Shown here: positions 16,292 to 24,174 of the stretch, piece after piece | Numbering within the stretch: the first letter of the stretch is position 1 | Layout: the number at the start of each line of letters is the position of its first letter | Origin: an uncultured Bacteroidales bacterium | GTDB taxonomy: Bacteria; Bacteroidota; Bacteroidia; Bacteroidales; Paludibacteraceae | DNA length: 62,948 bases | Direction: 5' to 3' | NCBI GenBank assembly: GCA_902780235.1 | Contig: CACZEL010000023.1 | Span: 1-62,948 of the forward strand | Notes under the pieces: model-generated | Database searches by the model: none | What the model was told of the DNA's origin: nothing | The model's input: only the letters and a program-made list of their open reading frames with translations | Made by a program: the position numbers and the translations under genes

Positions 16292-16312
16292 CAAACGATT
16301 TTGGTTAGCATT

Positions 16313-16861
16313 ATGGAAAACCTCAAACAAATAGTCACCCAACAGATCGGACGGACATTAGAATCTCCGGCTGACTTTGAGTATCTGAGCGAACAGATAC
16401 AAAAGAAAACCGGCGAATACCTGAGTCCGACCACATTGAAACGCGTATTCGGACATATTCCCTATGACGGACAACTACGCCCTACCACCTTATCTATACT
16501 CGCGCGCTACGTGGGATACAACGGCTGGCAGGATTATTTAGACAAGCAACATGTAGAGTCCGGATTTATAGCCGCTCAACGGGTTGTTTCCAACGAATTG
16601 ACCAAAGGCCAAAAACTATCTGTCGCCTGGAATCCGAATCGAGAATGCCTGATAGAGTATTTGGGCGAAGGCCGATTTGTGGTGTTGCACGCGCAAAATA
16701 GCAAACTACAAATTGGCGATCAGTTCAACACGACGCAATTCATTCTTGGTCAACCGCTTACGGCAACAGAGGTAGTGAGCGTTCGCGAGATGAGACAACA
16801 AGATACATACATTGCCGGCGCCAAAACCGGACTAACCAAAATAGAGCTATTGAATGTTTGA
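16313..16861 (+). CDS. HTH-like protein partnered with a kinase
   Basis: About 182 residues. The first 90 (MENLKQIVTQQIGRTLESP through PTTLKRVFGHI and STLSILARYVGY-like TTLSILARYVGYNGW) match a recurrent Bacteroidetes helix-turn-helix-like module. The second half is mostly beta, LSVAWNPNRECLIEYLGEGRFVV, ending in strands, and might bind a small ligand. I start at ATG 16313 rather than the upstream in-frame ATG, which lies at the promoter. The stop overlaps the kinase start by 8 bases, so the two are translationally coupled and probably form a sensing/response pair. Confidence 0.6.
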   Translation: MENLKQIVTQQIGRTLESPADFEYLSEQIQKKTGEYLSPTTLKRVFGHIPYDGQLRPTTLSILARYVGYNGWQDYLDKQHVESGFIAAQRVVSNELTKGQKLSVAWNPNRECLIEYLGEGRFVVLHAQNSKLQIGDQFNTTQFILGQPLTATEVVSVREMRQQDTYIAGAKTGLTKIELLNV

Positions 16862-17909
16862 CGCAGAGGTCAATTCGGGGTTTACTAACGGTGGAGATAT
16901 AAATATTTCCAACCAGTTTACAGAGATAACATTGCTGCATGAATCCGGCAATGGTTATTCCGAAGTATATAAAGCAAAACGATATGGTCAATGGCATGTA
17001 CTCAAATGTTTGACCAAAGCGGCATCCCAAGATGTTCAATATCAAACCTTATTAGAGAAAGAGTTCCGAATTGCCTATCCGCTCTCACATCCTAATATCG
17101 TGCGAACCTTAGGCATAGAGGACGTTCCCGAATTAGGCAGGTGCATTATTCAAGAGTATATAGATGGAGAGCCTGTCACACAAATCTCGCGAGAACAAGC
17201 CATTGAGTTATGTGATGCCATTGACTATCTTCATCGTGCCGGCATCATTCATCGAGACATCAAGCCTGAAAATATCCTCGTTCGCAAAGACAATGGTCAT
17301 ATCGTTCTGATCGATTTTGGCTTAGCAGATAAGGTTGATTTTAGCATTCTAAAAGGCGGCGCCGGCACTACCGGCTATGCAGCTCCGGAACAATGGACCG
17401 GAGAACTATCACCTGCCGTTGATATCTATGGAATCGGCGGTGTTTTGGCGCAGAACAAAAAGTTGACTCGCTTTGCCAATAAATGCCGCCAAGAGAATCC
17501 ACAAAAGCGCTATCATTCCGCATTGGAACTCAAAAAAGCTCTCCAACGTAGATTTCCGTGGATAGGAATACTGGCAACATTGGTCGTGTTATTGTTAGGC
17601 GCAGGTCTATGGGTGACATACATACAAAACAACGATGTATCAGGACACCAAACGCAGATAGAAGCACTCCAATTGGAGAATGTTCTACTTGGTGAAAAAT
17701 TGGACTCTATTGATGCTGAATATAATGCCTATAAAGAAAACACAGCTTTGGAGCAACAGAAACAAGCACAAGAGAGCGAAAGAAAGATAGGCGAATTATA
17801 CCAAGAACTAGAGCGGGAACGCAATGCAAATACTCGCTTGCGCCATGACGCAAATCCAATGTATAATTCCTATGGCAGAGACAAAGGCCCGGACTCCCAG
17901 CGCTACTAA
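16854..17909 (+). CDS. Membrane-anchored Ser/Thr protein kinase
   Basis: 351 residues. Hanks-type kinase: glycine loop (HESGNGYSEVYKAK), catalytic Lys in HVLKCL, catalytic loop IIHRDIKPENIL, metal-binding LIDFGLAD, and YAAPEQ for APE. The kinase lobe is compact, ending near residue 235, and is followed by one membrane helix (WIGILATLVVLLLGAGLWV) and a C-terminal coiled coil of about 100 residues (EALQLENVLLGEKLDS, QKQAQESERKIGELYQELERE). The kinase is therefore cytoplasmic and the coil lies on the far side of the membrane. The pair with the upstream HTH-like protein suggests direct regulation of that protein. Confidence 0.88.
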   Translation: MFDAEVNSGFTNGGDINISNQFTEITLLHESGNGYSEVYKAKRYGQWHVLKCLTKAASQDVQYQTLLEKEFRIAYPLSHPNIVRTLGIEDVPELGRCIIQEYIDGEPVTQISREQAIELCDAIDYLHRAGIIHRDIKPENILVRKDNGHIVLIDFGLADKVDFSILKGGAGTTGYAAPEQWTGELSPAVDIYGIGGVLAQNKKLTRFANKCRQENPQKRYHSALELKKALQRRFPWIGILATLVVLLLGAGLWVTYIQNNDVSGHQTQIEALQLENVLLGEKLDSIDAEYNAYKENTALEQQKQAQESERKIGELYQELERERNANTRLRHDANPMYNSYGRDKGPDSQRY

Positions 17910-17966
17910 TCAGCACACATTTGGGGGGCGAATTACTCATCTATCTTCATTTTTTCCTCCCAAAAA

Positions 17967-17998
17967 TTTGCATATCTCGATTATTTGTAGTACCTTTG
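17967..17998 (+). promoter_or_regulatory. Promoter of the GNAT-fusion gene
   Basis: TTTG (17967-17970), 20 bases, TACCTTTG (17991-17998). It lies about 150 bases upstream of the start codon, leaving a long leader. Confidence 0.75.
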
Positions 17999-18146
17999 CA
18001 GCGGATTTAGCTATCAACTTGCTATCCGCACCATAGGATGCCCATAACATTCCCATAGGATTCCCATAGGATAGAAAGCTAAAAATGCAAAAATTGTACA
18101 TATACTATATATATACTATGTATATATATACTTTTTGATTAAAATT
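17999..18146 (+). promoter_or_regulatory. Structured leader with 11-bp tandem repeats
   Basis: The leader starts with a hairpin (GCGGAT-tt-AGC / GCT-ATCCGC, 18001-18029). Four 11-base units follow (ACCATAGGATG, CCCATAACATT, CCCATAGGATT, CCCATAGGATA; 18030-18073). An AT-rich tract with TATATATACTATGTATATAT (18108-18127) completes it. The AT motif and an 11-bp repeat array recur together near 45.6-45.9 kb. Confidence 0.6.
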
Positions 18147-18968
18147 ATGGCAAAAACAAGTAATCAGGACTACTCGGTCAGACGCGGTAAACTCAACAAG
18201 AAGGACAAGGTCATTTACCGTATCAGTTATGGAAAACAGCAGGTCTACACCGCTGATCCAAGTGCTACTCCGCCCTCTCCGGCACAGAAGGCTCATCGGA
18301 AGTTTTTTGGCAGGATCACAACCCTTGTCAACGCGATCGTCAACGATCCTCAGCAGCACGAAATCTGGGAAGCTAAACGCGTCGCGTACAATCATAGCGT
18401 AGCGCTCGATCCAAAGGCTAAACGCTATAAGACCGTCCGTTCGTACGCTCACTTTGTCCTCGGTGAACAATTGGCGCAAAAAGAAGCCCAAAAGCGTCAT
18501 CGAAACCCTGTCCAAAAAGCCCTTCCAAAAGGCCTCAAAATGCACATCAAACCCTTCTCAAAACTCTCTACCACAGAGCTTTACGAGATTCTCAAAGCGC
18601 GCTTCAATGTCTTCTATCTGGAGCAACATATCCTATACCCGGACCTGGATGACATCGACTACTATGCCACCCATTTCGCTATCTTCAAAAAAGGTCATGT
18701 CATCGCCTATGCACGCCTCTTTCAGGACACCACTCAAGGGCAATGGATTATTGGCCGAATGTTGACCGTAGAACGCGGAAAAGGATTCGGAAAATACATC
18801 CTCTCGCAGATAGAGCAACTCGCTCTCTCTCAATCCGTTAACTCGCTCTTTATGCACGCTCAGACACATGCCGTTCCGTTCTACGAAGCGCTTGGTTATA
18901 CTACCGAAGGAGAGATCTTCCAAGAAGCCGGAATACCCCATATCCGGATGAGAAAATCGCTCGCTTGA
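18147..18968 (+). CDS. GNAT acetyltransferase (ElaA-like) with an extra N-terminal domain
   Basis: About 273 residues. The C-terminal 140 residues are an ElaA-like GNAT domain: ELYEILKARFNVFYLEQHILYPD at its start, the acetyl-CoA loop VERGKGFGKYIL, and PFYEALGYTTEGEIFQEAGIPHIRM at its end. The first 120 residues are basic and form a separate domain of unknown function (VRRGKLNKKDKVIYRISYGKQQVYTADP). I recall similar N-terminal segments in other Bacteroidales proteins but cannot name them. Start ATG 18147 is preferred to the upstream TTG at 18135. Confidence 0.75.
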   Translation: MAKTSNQDYSVRRGKLNKKDKVIYRISYGKQQVYTADPSATPPSPAQKAHRKFFGRITTLVNAIVNDPQQHEIWEAKRVAYNHSVALDPKAKRYKTVRSYAHFVLGEQLAQKEAQKRHRNPVQKALPKGLKMHIKPFSKLSTTELYEILKARFNVFYLEQHILYPDLDDIDYYATHFAIFKKGHVIAYARLFQDTTQGQWIIGRMLTVERGKGFGKYILSQIEQLALSQSVNSLFMHAQTHAVPFYEALGYTTEGEIFQEAGIPHIRMRKSLA

Positions 18969-19000
18969 CACTTTTTTTTGCATAAAATGATGGCATATGC

Positions 19001-19031
19001 TTGCATATGTCATTTTTTTTTTGTAATTTTG
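19001..19031 (+). promoter_or_regulatory. Promoter of the bactofilin gene
   Basis: TTGC (19001-19004), 19 bases, TAATTTTG (19024-19031). Confidence 0.65.
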
Positions 19032-19093
19032 CAGCCGATTTATGTGCATACACGCACGAGTGTGAGAAAATTATTAAAATATATATAGGAATT

Positions 19094-19371
19094 ATGGCAA
19101 ATGACAAGCAACAGAGCGGAATGATGTTCAACGCATTGACCGCAGGAAGTAAGATCGTGGGTAACATCACGGCAGACAGCGATTTCCGTATCGACGGATT
19201 GATTGAAGGTGATTGGAAGGCAAGATCACTTGCAGCCAGCAGTTGAGTCTGCGCGCTAACGGAAAAATCATCGGCGACGTACATACCAAGACGCTGATCG
19301 TGGAGCCGGGCGCACTGTTCAACGGAACTTGCAGTATGGGCACAGAGAAGGTTGCACCTTCTGTTAAATAG
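19094..19371 (+). pseudogene. Bactofilin with internal deletion and frameshift
   Basis: Bactofilins polymerise through a right-handed beta-helix built of short repeats. The first frame reads MANDKQQSGMMFNALTAGSK, IVGNITADSDFRIDGLIEGD, then goes out of frame at about 19211-19220. The second frame resumes as LEGKITCSQQLSLRANGKII, GDVHTKTLIVEPGALFNGTC, ending at TAG 19371. Joined, the product is about 92 residues, shorter than the usual 120-140, and roughly one to two helix turns are missing. The junction lies between similar sequences (ATTGAAGGTGA and TTGGAAGGCAA), as expected of deletion by recombination or assembly collapse. The remaining C-terminal signature is intact. Confidence 0.75.
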
Positions 19372-19389
19372 TTAAATCGTTAAACTGTT

Positions 19390-20691
19390 ATGAAGATAAA
19401 ACCATTTAAGGGGATTAGGCCACCGAAGGAGTTGGTGGAACAGGTGAGCAGTAGGCCGTACGACGTGCTGAACAGTGAAGAAGCGCGGCAGGAAGCGGCA
19501 GGGAATGCCATGAGTCTGTACCATATCATCAAGCCGGAGATCAATTTTGAACCGGGTACCGATGAGCATGAACCGAAAGTGTACGGGGAAGCCAAGCAGC
19601 AGTACCAGATGTTCAAACTCAAAGGTTGGTTGGTGCAAGACCAAGAGCCGAAGTATTATGTCTATGCGCAAACGATCTTGGCGAGCAACCCGTTGTCCGG
19701 CGGCAAGGATAAGACACAGTATGGTCTGGTGGTCGGCGCTTGGGTAGATGACTACTTGGAGGGCCGGATCAAGAAACATGAGTTGACGCGTCGGGACAAA
19801 GAGGAAGACCGCATGAAGCATGTGCGTACGTTGAACGCCAACATGGAGCCGGTTTTCTTTGCGTACCCGCACCGCGACGACCTTGATGCGATCGTAGCCG
19901 AGGTGGTCAAGGGTGAACCGGAGTATGATTTTGTGGCAGCACCGGAAGGTTTCCGTCACACGTTCTGGGTGATCGACGACAAAAAGACGATCGAGCGTAT
20001 CACGGAGATCTTCGCCGAGATCCCGGCGATGTATATCGCGGACGGACACCACCGCTCTGCCGCCGCCGCAGGCGTCGGACAGGAATTAAAAATTAAAAAT
20101 GAAAAATTAAAAATTAAGGTTCCTGAGTACGAGTATTTCTTAGCCGTTTGTTTCCCGGATAACCAGCTCAATATCATCGACTATAACCGCGTGGTGAAGG
20201 ACTTGAACGGGCTCAGCGAGGAAGAGTTCCTCGAAGCCCTCAAAGAGGACTTTGAGGTGGAAGCCTACCCCCAACCCCTCCCTGAAGGGAAGGGAGATTT
20301 CTCTGATGTTAAGCCCAAAGCGCTGCATAACTTCAGTATGTATCTGGGCGGGAAATGGTACTCGTTGACGGCGAAAGAAGGTCGGTACAACGATGCAGAC
20401 CCGATCGGCGTACTGGACGTAACGATCTCGAGTAACTTGATTCTGGATAAGATCCTCGGCATCAAGGACCTGCGGTCGGACAAGCGAATCGATTTCGTAG
20501 GCGGTATCCGTGGTTTGGGAGAATTGAAGCGGAGAGTGGATAGCGGAGAGATGAAGGTCGCGTTAGCACTCTACCCTGTTACCATGCAGCAGATCATCGA
20601 CATTGCCGATAGCGGAAACATCATGCCGCCGAAGACGACGTGGTTTGAACCGAAGTTGCGCTCGGGATTAGTAATCCACGAGTTGAATTAA
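19390..20691 (+). CDS. DUF1015 family protein
   Basis: 433 residues, matching the DUF1015 family, which in Bacteroidetes is usually near serine-biosynthesis genes; its activity is not established. Typical segments are MKIKPFKGIRPPKELVEQVS, SRPYDVLNSEEAR, IYIADGHHRSAAA-like MYIADGHHRSAAAAG and VDFVGGIRGLGELKRRVD-like DFVGGIRGLGELKR. Two in-frame insertions are visible: QELKIKNEKLKIKVPEYEY (20088-20120), a period-7 repeat, and YPQPLPEGKGDFSDV (20268-20308), encoding the palindromic CCCCTCCCTGAAGGGAAGG. Both are identical in type to intergenic repeats of this genome. Confidence 0.85.
   Translation: MKIKPFKGIRPPKELVEQVSSRPYDVLNSEEARQEAAGNAMSLYHIIKPEINFEPGTDEHEPKVYGEAKQQYQMFKLKGWLVQDQEPKYYVYAQTILASNPLSGGKDKTQYGLVVGAWVDDYLEGRIKKHELTRRDKEEDRMKHVRTLNANMEPVFFAYPHRDDLDAIVAEVVKGEPEYDFVAAPEGFRHTFWVIDDKKTIERITEIFAEIPAMYIADGHHRSAAAAGVGQELKIKNEKLKIKVPEYEYFLAVCFPDNQLNIIDYNRVVKDLNGLSEEEFLEALKEDFEVEAYPQPLPEGKGDFSDVKPKALHNFSMYLGGKWYSLTAKEGRYNDADPIGVLDVTISSNLILDKILGIKDLRSDKRIDFVGGIRGLGELKRRVDSGEMKVALALYPVTMQQIIDIADSGNIMPPKTTWFEPKLRSGLVIHELN
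20085..20120. repeat. In-frame heptanucleotide repeat inside DUF1015 gene
   Basis: Units close to ATTAAAA repeat five times and encode KIKNEKLKIK. The reading frame is preserved. Confidence 0.75.
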
Positions 20692-20720
20692 GAATTAAAA
20701 ATTAAGAATTAAGAATTATC
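20690..20720. repeat. Heptanucleotide spacer (ATTAAGA/ATTAAAA)
   Basis: Units of ATTAAGA and ATTAAAA between DUF1015 and the porE-like gene. Confidence 0.7.
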
Positions 20721-20741
20721 TTTGGTCAAAAAAGACCCAAA

Positions 20742-22799
20742 ATGATCCCAAAAAGATTATTTTACATACTATTAGCTATCCTGTGTCTGACGGGATGTAG
20801 CGTGCAGCGGAAGATCAAGCGGGCGGATAAGAAATTCGCGATCGGTGAGTATTACACCGCGGCGGATATCTACAAGTCCTGCTACAGCCGTTTGAGCACG
20901 AAGAAAGACCGTGAGTTGAAGGGCTACGTGGCCTATCGGCAGGGCGAGTGTTACCGTCTGATCAATAACCCTCGTGCGGCCAACTGCTACCAGAGTGCGT
21001 TGCGATGCAAATACCAGTTGCAGGACTCAACGATCTTCCTGCATGCCGGTCAGGTGCTGCAATATCAGGGTAAATACAAAGACGCGGCCAAGAGTTATGA
21101 ACTCTATTTAGAAGCCCACCCGGATAACTACGTAGCGCAGGCAGGTAAGTACGCGTGCTCGAAGATTGACGAGTGGAAGAAAGAAGGATCGCGGTACAAG
21201 ATCTCCGAAGCGAAAGAGTTCAATCAGCGCCGTACAAGCAATTTTGCGCCTATGTTCATTGGCGACAACACGGACGCGTTGGTGTTCGCTTCGAACCGGC
21301 AGGAGAAAGCCAAAGGCGGATCGAAGAACATGAAGCGGCCGAGTAACGTAACGGGTCAGCAGCTGTTCCAGATCTACCAGACGCGCAAAAACGCCGCCGG
21401 TGAATGGGAAGATATCGAGTTGGCGGAAGGGTTGTACGACAGCGGTGAGTCGGAGCAAAGCAAAGACTCAGCCGATGCCAAAGGCGGTACGGCTGAGACC
21501 GGTGTCTGCACCTTCACCCGTGACGGCCGCACGATGCTGTTCACCTACTCGAAGCCGGTGAACGGCAAGGACCTCGGTGCTAAGATCTACCGTTCCGACC
21601 GCGCGAGTGGTGAATGGGGTGAACCGCAAGAGGTGCAGTTGTTCCTCGACAGTTCGATCACGGTGGGTCACCCGGCCTTGAACGCAACAGGAGACACGCT
21701 CTATTTCGTGAGTGACGCGCCCGGAGGTGAAGGCGGTAAGGATATCTGGATGGCGGAGTTGGACGGCGAGAACTGGTTGAACGCCCAGCCGCTCGGTAAG
21801 GGTATCAACACGGCTGCGGACGAGATGTACCCGTACGTGCATACCGACGGAACGCTCTATTTCGCAAGTAACGGTCATCCCGGATATGGCGGTTTGGACC
21901 TCTATAAGGCGGTTCGCGACACGACGGTAAAGGACTCGACCGTGTGGGTGCTGTATAACATGGGGCCGTCGTTCAACGGCATCGGCGATGATTTCGGCAT
22001 CACGTTCGAAGGAGCAACGCAGAACGGTTTCTTCTCGTCCAACAAAGGCGACAAGAAGGGCTACGACAAAATCTACCGCTTCTGGCTGCCGGAGATGGAG
22101 TTCCTTGCCGAAGGAAGCGTGACGGACGAGCAAGGTAACCCGCTGAGTGATGCCCAACTGCGTATCGTGGGTTCGGACGGCACGAACAGTAAGTTCAACG
22201 TGCGCCGAGACGGAACGTATAAGTTCAAGTTAAACCGCGAGGTGAAGTACGTCATGTTGGCGACCTGCCGAGGACACCTGAACGCCAAGGAACAATGGAA
22301 TACGCTTAACCTGAAGGACAGCAAGACCTACACGATGAATATCGCGCTGAGTCCGATCTCGCGACCGGTGAAGATGGAGAATATCTTCTATGAGTTCGGT
22401 AGATGGGAATTGACGCAAGCGTCCGAGACGGAGTTGATGAACCTCGTGAAGCTGCTCGAAGACAACCCCAATATCACGATCGAGCTCAGTGCGCACACGG
22501 ATATGAAGGGTACGGACGAGTTCAACAACGACTTGAGTCAGAAACGTGCGCAGAGTTGTTGCGATTTCCTGATCAAGCACGGCATCGAGCGCGAACGGTT
22601 GACGCCGGTGGGATACGGTAAGACGAAGCCGGTGGTCTGCGACAAGGCGTTGAACAAGAAATACCCGTGGATTCCGGTAGAGCAAGAGCTGAACGAAGCG
22701 TTCATCACCGCCCTACCCGACGACAAACAGGAGATCTGCAATCAGATTAACCGACGAACGGAGTTTAAAGTGGTGAAAACAACGTATAAGTTATATTAA
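20742..22799 (+). CDS. porE: PorE-like type IX secretion OmpA lipoprotein
   Basis: 685 residues, close to the 672 of Porphyromonas gingivalis PorE. Lipoprotein signal peptide ending LTGC (Cys 19). Residues 25-135 are TPR-like helices (IGEYYTAADIYKSC, YQGKYKDAAKSYELYLEAHPDN). Residues 165-450 are a PD40/WD40-like propeller (APMFIGDNTDALVFASNR, GHPALNATGDTLYFVSDAPGG, MYPYVHTDGTLYFASNGHPG). A carboxypeptidase-regulatory-like domain follows (GSVTDEQGNPLSDAQLRIVG), then an OmpA C-terminal peptidoglycan-binding domain (TIELSAHTDMKGTDEFNNDL). This four-part order is that of PorE, which links the type IX secretion machinery to peptidoglycan. Other OmpA proteins of the same design exist, so the symbol is tentative. 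Confidence 0.75.
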   Translation: MIPKRLFYILLAILCLTGCSVQRKIKRADKKFAIGEYYTAADIYKSCYSRLSTKKDRELKGYVAYRQGECYRLINNPRAANCYQSALRCKYQLQDSTIFLHAGQVLQYQGKYKDAAKSYELYLEAHPDNYVAQAGKYACSKIDEWKKEGSRYKISEAKEFNQRRTSNFAPMFIGDNTDALVFASNRQEKAKGGSKNMKRPSNVTGQQLFQIYQTRKNAAGEWEDIELAEGLYDSGESEQSKDSADAKGGTAETGVCTFTRDGRTMLFTYSKPVNGKDLGAKIYRSDRASGEWGEPQEVQLFLDSSITVGHPALNATGDTLYFVSDAPGGEGGKDIWMAELDGENWLNAQPLGKGINTAADEMYPYVHTDGTLYFASNGHPGYGGLDLYKAVRDTTVKDSTVWVLYNMGPSFNGIGDDFGITFEGATQNGFFSSNKGDKKGYDKIYRFWLPEMEFLAEGSVTDEQGNPLSDAQLRIVGSDGTNSKFNVRRDGTYKFKLNREVKYVMLATCRGHLNAKEQWNTLNLKDSKTYTMNIALSPISRPVKMENIFYEFGRWELTQASETELMNLVKLLEDNPNITIELSAHTDMKGTDEFNNDLSQKRAQSCCDFLIKHGIERERLTPVGYGKTKPVVCDKALNKKYPWIPVEQELNEAFITALPDDKQEICNQINRRTEFKVVKTTYKLY

Positions 22800-22802
22800 A
22801 CT

Positions 22803-22870
22803 TTGGCTATCAGCTATTGGCTATTGGCTTTTTAAGCTAACAGCTAACGGCTAACAGCTAACAACTATAA
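22803..22870. repeat. Heptanucleotide inverted pair (TTGGCTA ... TAACAGC)
   Basis: TTGGCTA-type units, then TTTTTAAG, then CTAACAG/CTAACGG units of the opposite polarity: a repeat pair that could fold into a hairpin. A near-identical copy is at 29433-29500. Confidence 0.75.
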
Positions 22871-22872
22871 AT

Positions 22873-23667
22873 ATGAAACAATATTTGGATTTATGCAAGC
22901 GGGTGCTGGAAGAAGGCACCGTCAAACATGACCGGACGGGCACGGGAACGATGTCGGTTTTCGGTCACCAGATGCGGTTTAAGATGGAGGACGGTTTTCC
23001 GCTCCTGACCACGAAGAAACTGCACCTCAAGTCCATCATCTATGAACTGCTGTGGTTCCTGCAGGGCGACACGAACGTGAAGTACCTGCAAGATCACGGC
23101 GTACGTATCTGGAACGAATGGGCAGACGAGAACGGTGAGTTGGGTCCCGTCTATGGGCATCAATGGCGTTCTTGGCCGGACTATAACGGCGGTCATATCG
23201 ACCAGATCAAGAATCTCGTTGAGCAGATCAAGAATAATCCCGACAGCCGACGCCTGATGGTGAGTGCATGGAATGTAGCCGAAGTGGAGAAGATGGCGTT
23301 GCCGCCGTGTCACTGCTTGTTCCAGTTCTATGTAGCGGACGGAAAGTTGAGTCTGCAACTCTATCAGCGTAGTGCCGATATCTTCTTGGGCGTACCGTTC
23401 AATATCGCGAGTTATGCGTTGTTGCTGCAGATGATGGCGCAGGTGACGGGTCTGAAATGCGGCGATTTCGTACACACGCTCGGCGACGCACATATCTACC
23501 TGAACCACTTGGAGCAGGTGAAGCTGCAGTTGACGCGTGAGCCAAGACCGCTGCCGAAGATGATTATTAACCCGGAGGTGAAGGATCTGTTTGGCTTCCA
23601 GTATGAAGATTTCACATTGGAAGGTTATGATCCCCATCCTCACATAGCCGGAGTAGTCTCCGTCTAA
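22873..23667 (+). CDS. thyA: Thymidylate synthase
   Basis: 264 residues, the same length as the E. coli enzyme. Converts dUMP to dTMP with methylene-THF. Visible are the N-terminal [19 protein letters not shown], catalytic Cys in [12 protein letters not shown], and the dUMP-binding [19 protein letters not shown]. It is followed by folA, which regenerates the folate it oxidises, after a 21-base heptanucleotide spacer. Confidence 0.97.
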   Translation: MKQYLDLCKRVLEEGTVKHDRTGTGTMSVFGHQMRFKMEDGFPLLTTKKLHLKSIIYELLWFLQGDTNVKYLQDHGVRIWNEWADENGELGPVYGHQWRSWPDYNGGHIDQIKNLVEQIKNNPDSRRLMVSAWNVAEVEKMALPPCHCLFQFYVADGKLSLQLYQRSADIFLGVPFNIASYALLLQMMAQVTGLKCGDFVHTLGDAHIYLNHLEQVKLQLTREPRPLPKMIINPEVKDLFGFQYEDFTLEGYDPHPHIAGVVSV

Positions 23668-23688
23668 ATTAAAAATTAAAAATTACGA

Positions 23689-24174
23689 ATGATCAGTATC
23701 ATTGTTGCGGTCGCAGAGAACTACGCGATCGGAAAGAAAGGTGACCTGTTGTGTCACATGCCGGCGGACTTGAAGCATTTCAAGACGATCACAAGCGGGC
23801 ACACGGTGATGATGGGTGAGCGGACATTCTTGTCGCTGCCCAAACACCCGCTGCCTAATCGGCGGAATATTGTGCTGACGGACGTCAAGGGTAAGACGTT
23901 CGATGGCGCGGAAACGGTGTACTCTATTGATGAAATGATGAAATGTTGTAATGATGAAGAGGCCTTCGTGATCGGCGGTGGAATGGTTTATAAACAGGCG
24001 ATGGAGTTTGCAGATAAACTTTATATCACGCATATCCATCATTCATGGCCCGATGCCGATACCTTCTTCCCGGAGATCGATCCGAAAGTGTGGAAACAAC
24101 TCAGCGCAGAGCGACACAGCGCAGACGAGAATAACCCCTACGATTATACCTTTGCAGAATATGGCAGACGATAA
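23689..24174 (+). CDS. folA: Dihydrofolate reductase
   Basis: 161 residues. Reduces dihydrofolate with NADPH. Motifs: IVAVAENYAIGKKGDLLCHM, PADLKHFKTITSG with the active-site Asp, VMMGERTFLSLPKHPLPNR, and the NADPH loop FVIGGGMVYKQAM. Paired with thyA. Its last 14 bases overlap the start of ettA. Confidence 0.96.
   Translation: MISIIVAVAENYAIGKKGDLLCHMPADLKHFKTITSGHTVMMGERTFLSLPKHPLPNRRNIVLTDVKGKTFDGAETVYSIDEMMKCCNDEEAFVIGGGMVYKQAMEFADKLYITHIHHSWPDADTFFPEIDPKVWKQLSAERHSADENNPYDYTFAEYGRR

Noticed and set aside
18030-18073. CRISPR or plasmid iterons
   Set aside because: Units are contiguous, imperfect and only 11 bases, with no Cas or replication gene near.
20268-20308. Rho-independent terminator inside the DUF1015 gene
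   Set aside because: The palindrome CCCTCCCTGAAGGGAAGGG is in frame inside an intact gene with no U-run; it is a dispersed repeat.
23978-24160. N-terminal extension of EttA
   Set aside because: It is folA sequence read in another frame; the ATG at 24161 gives the normal length.
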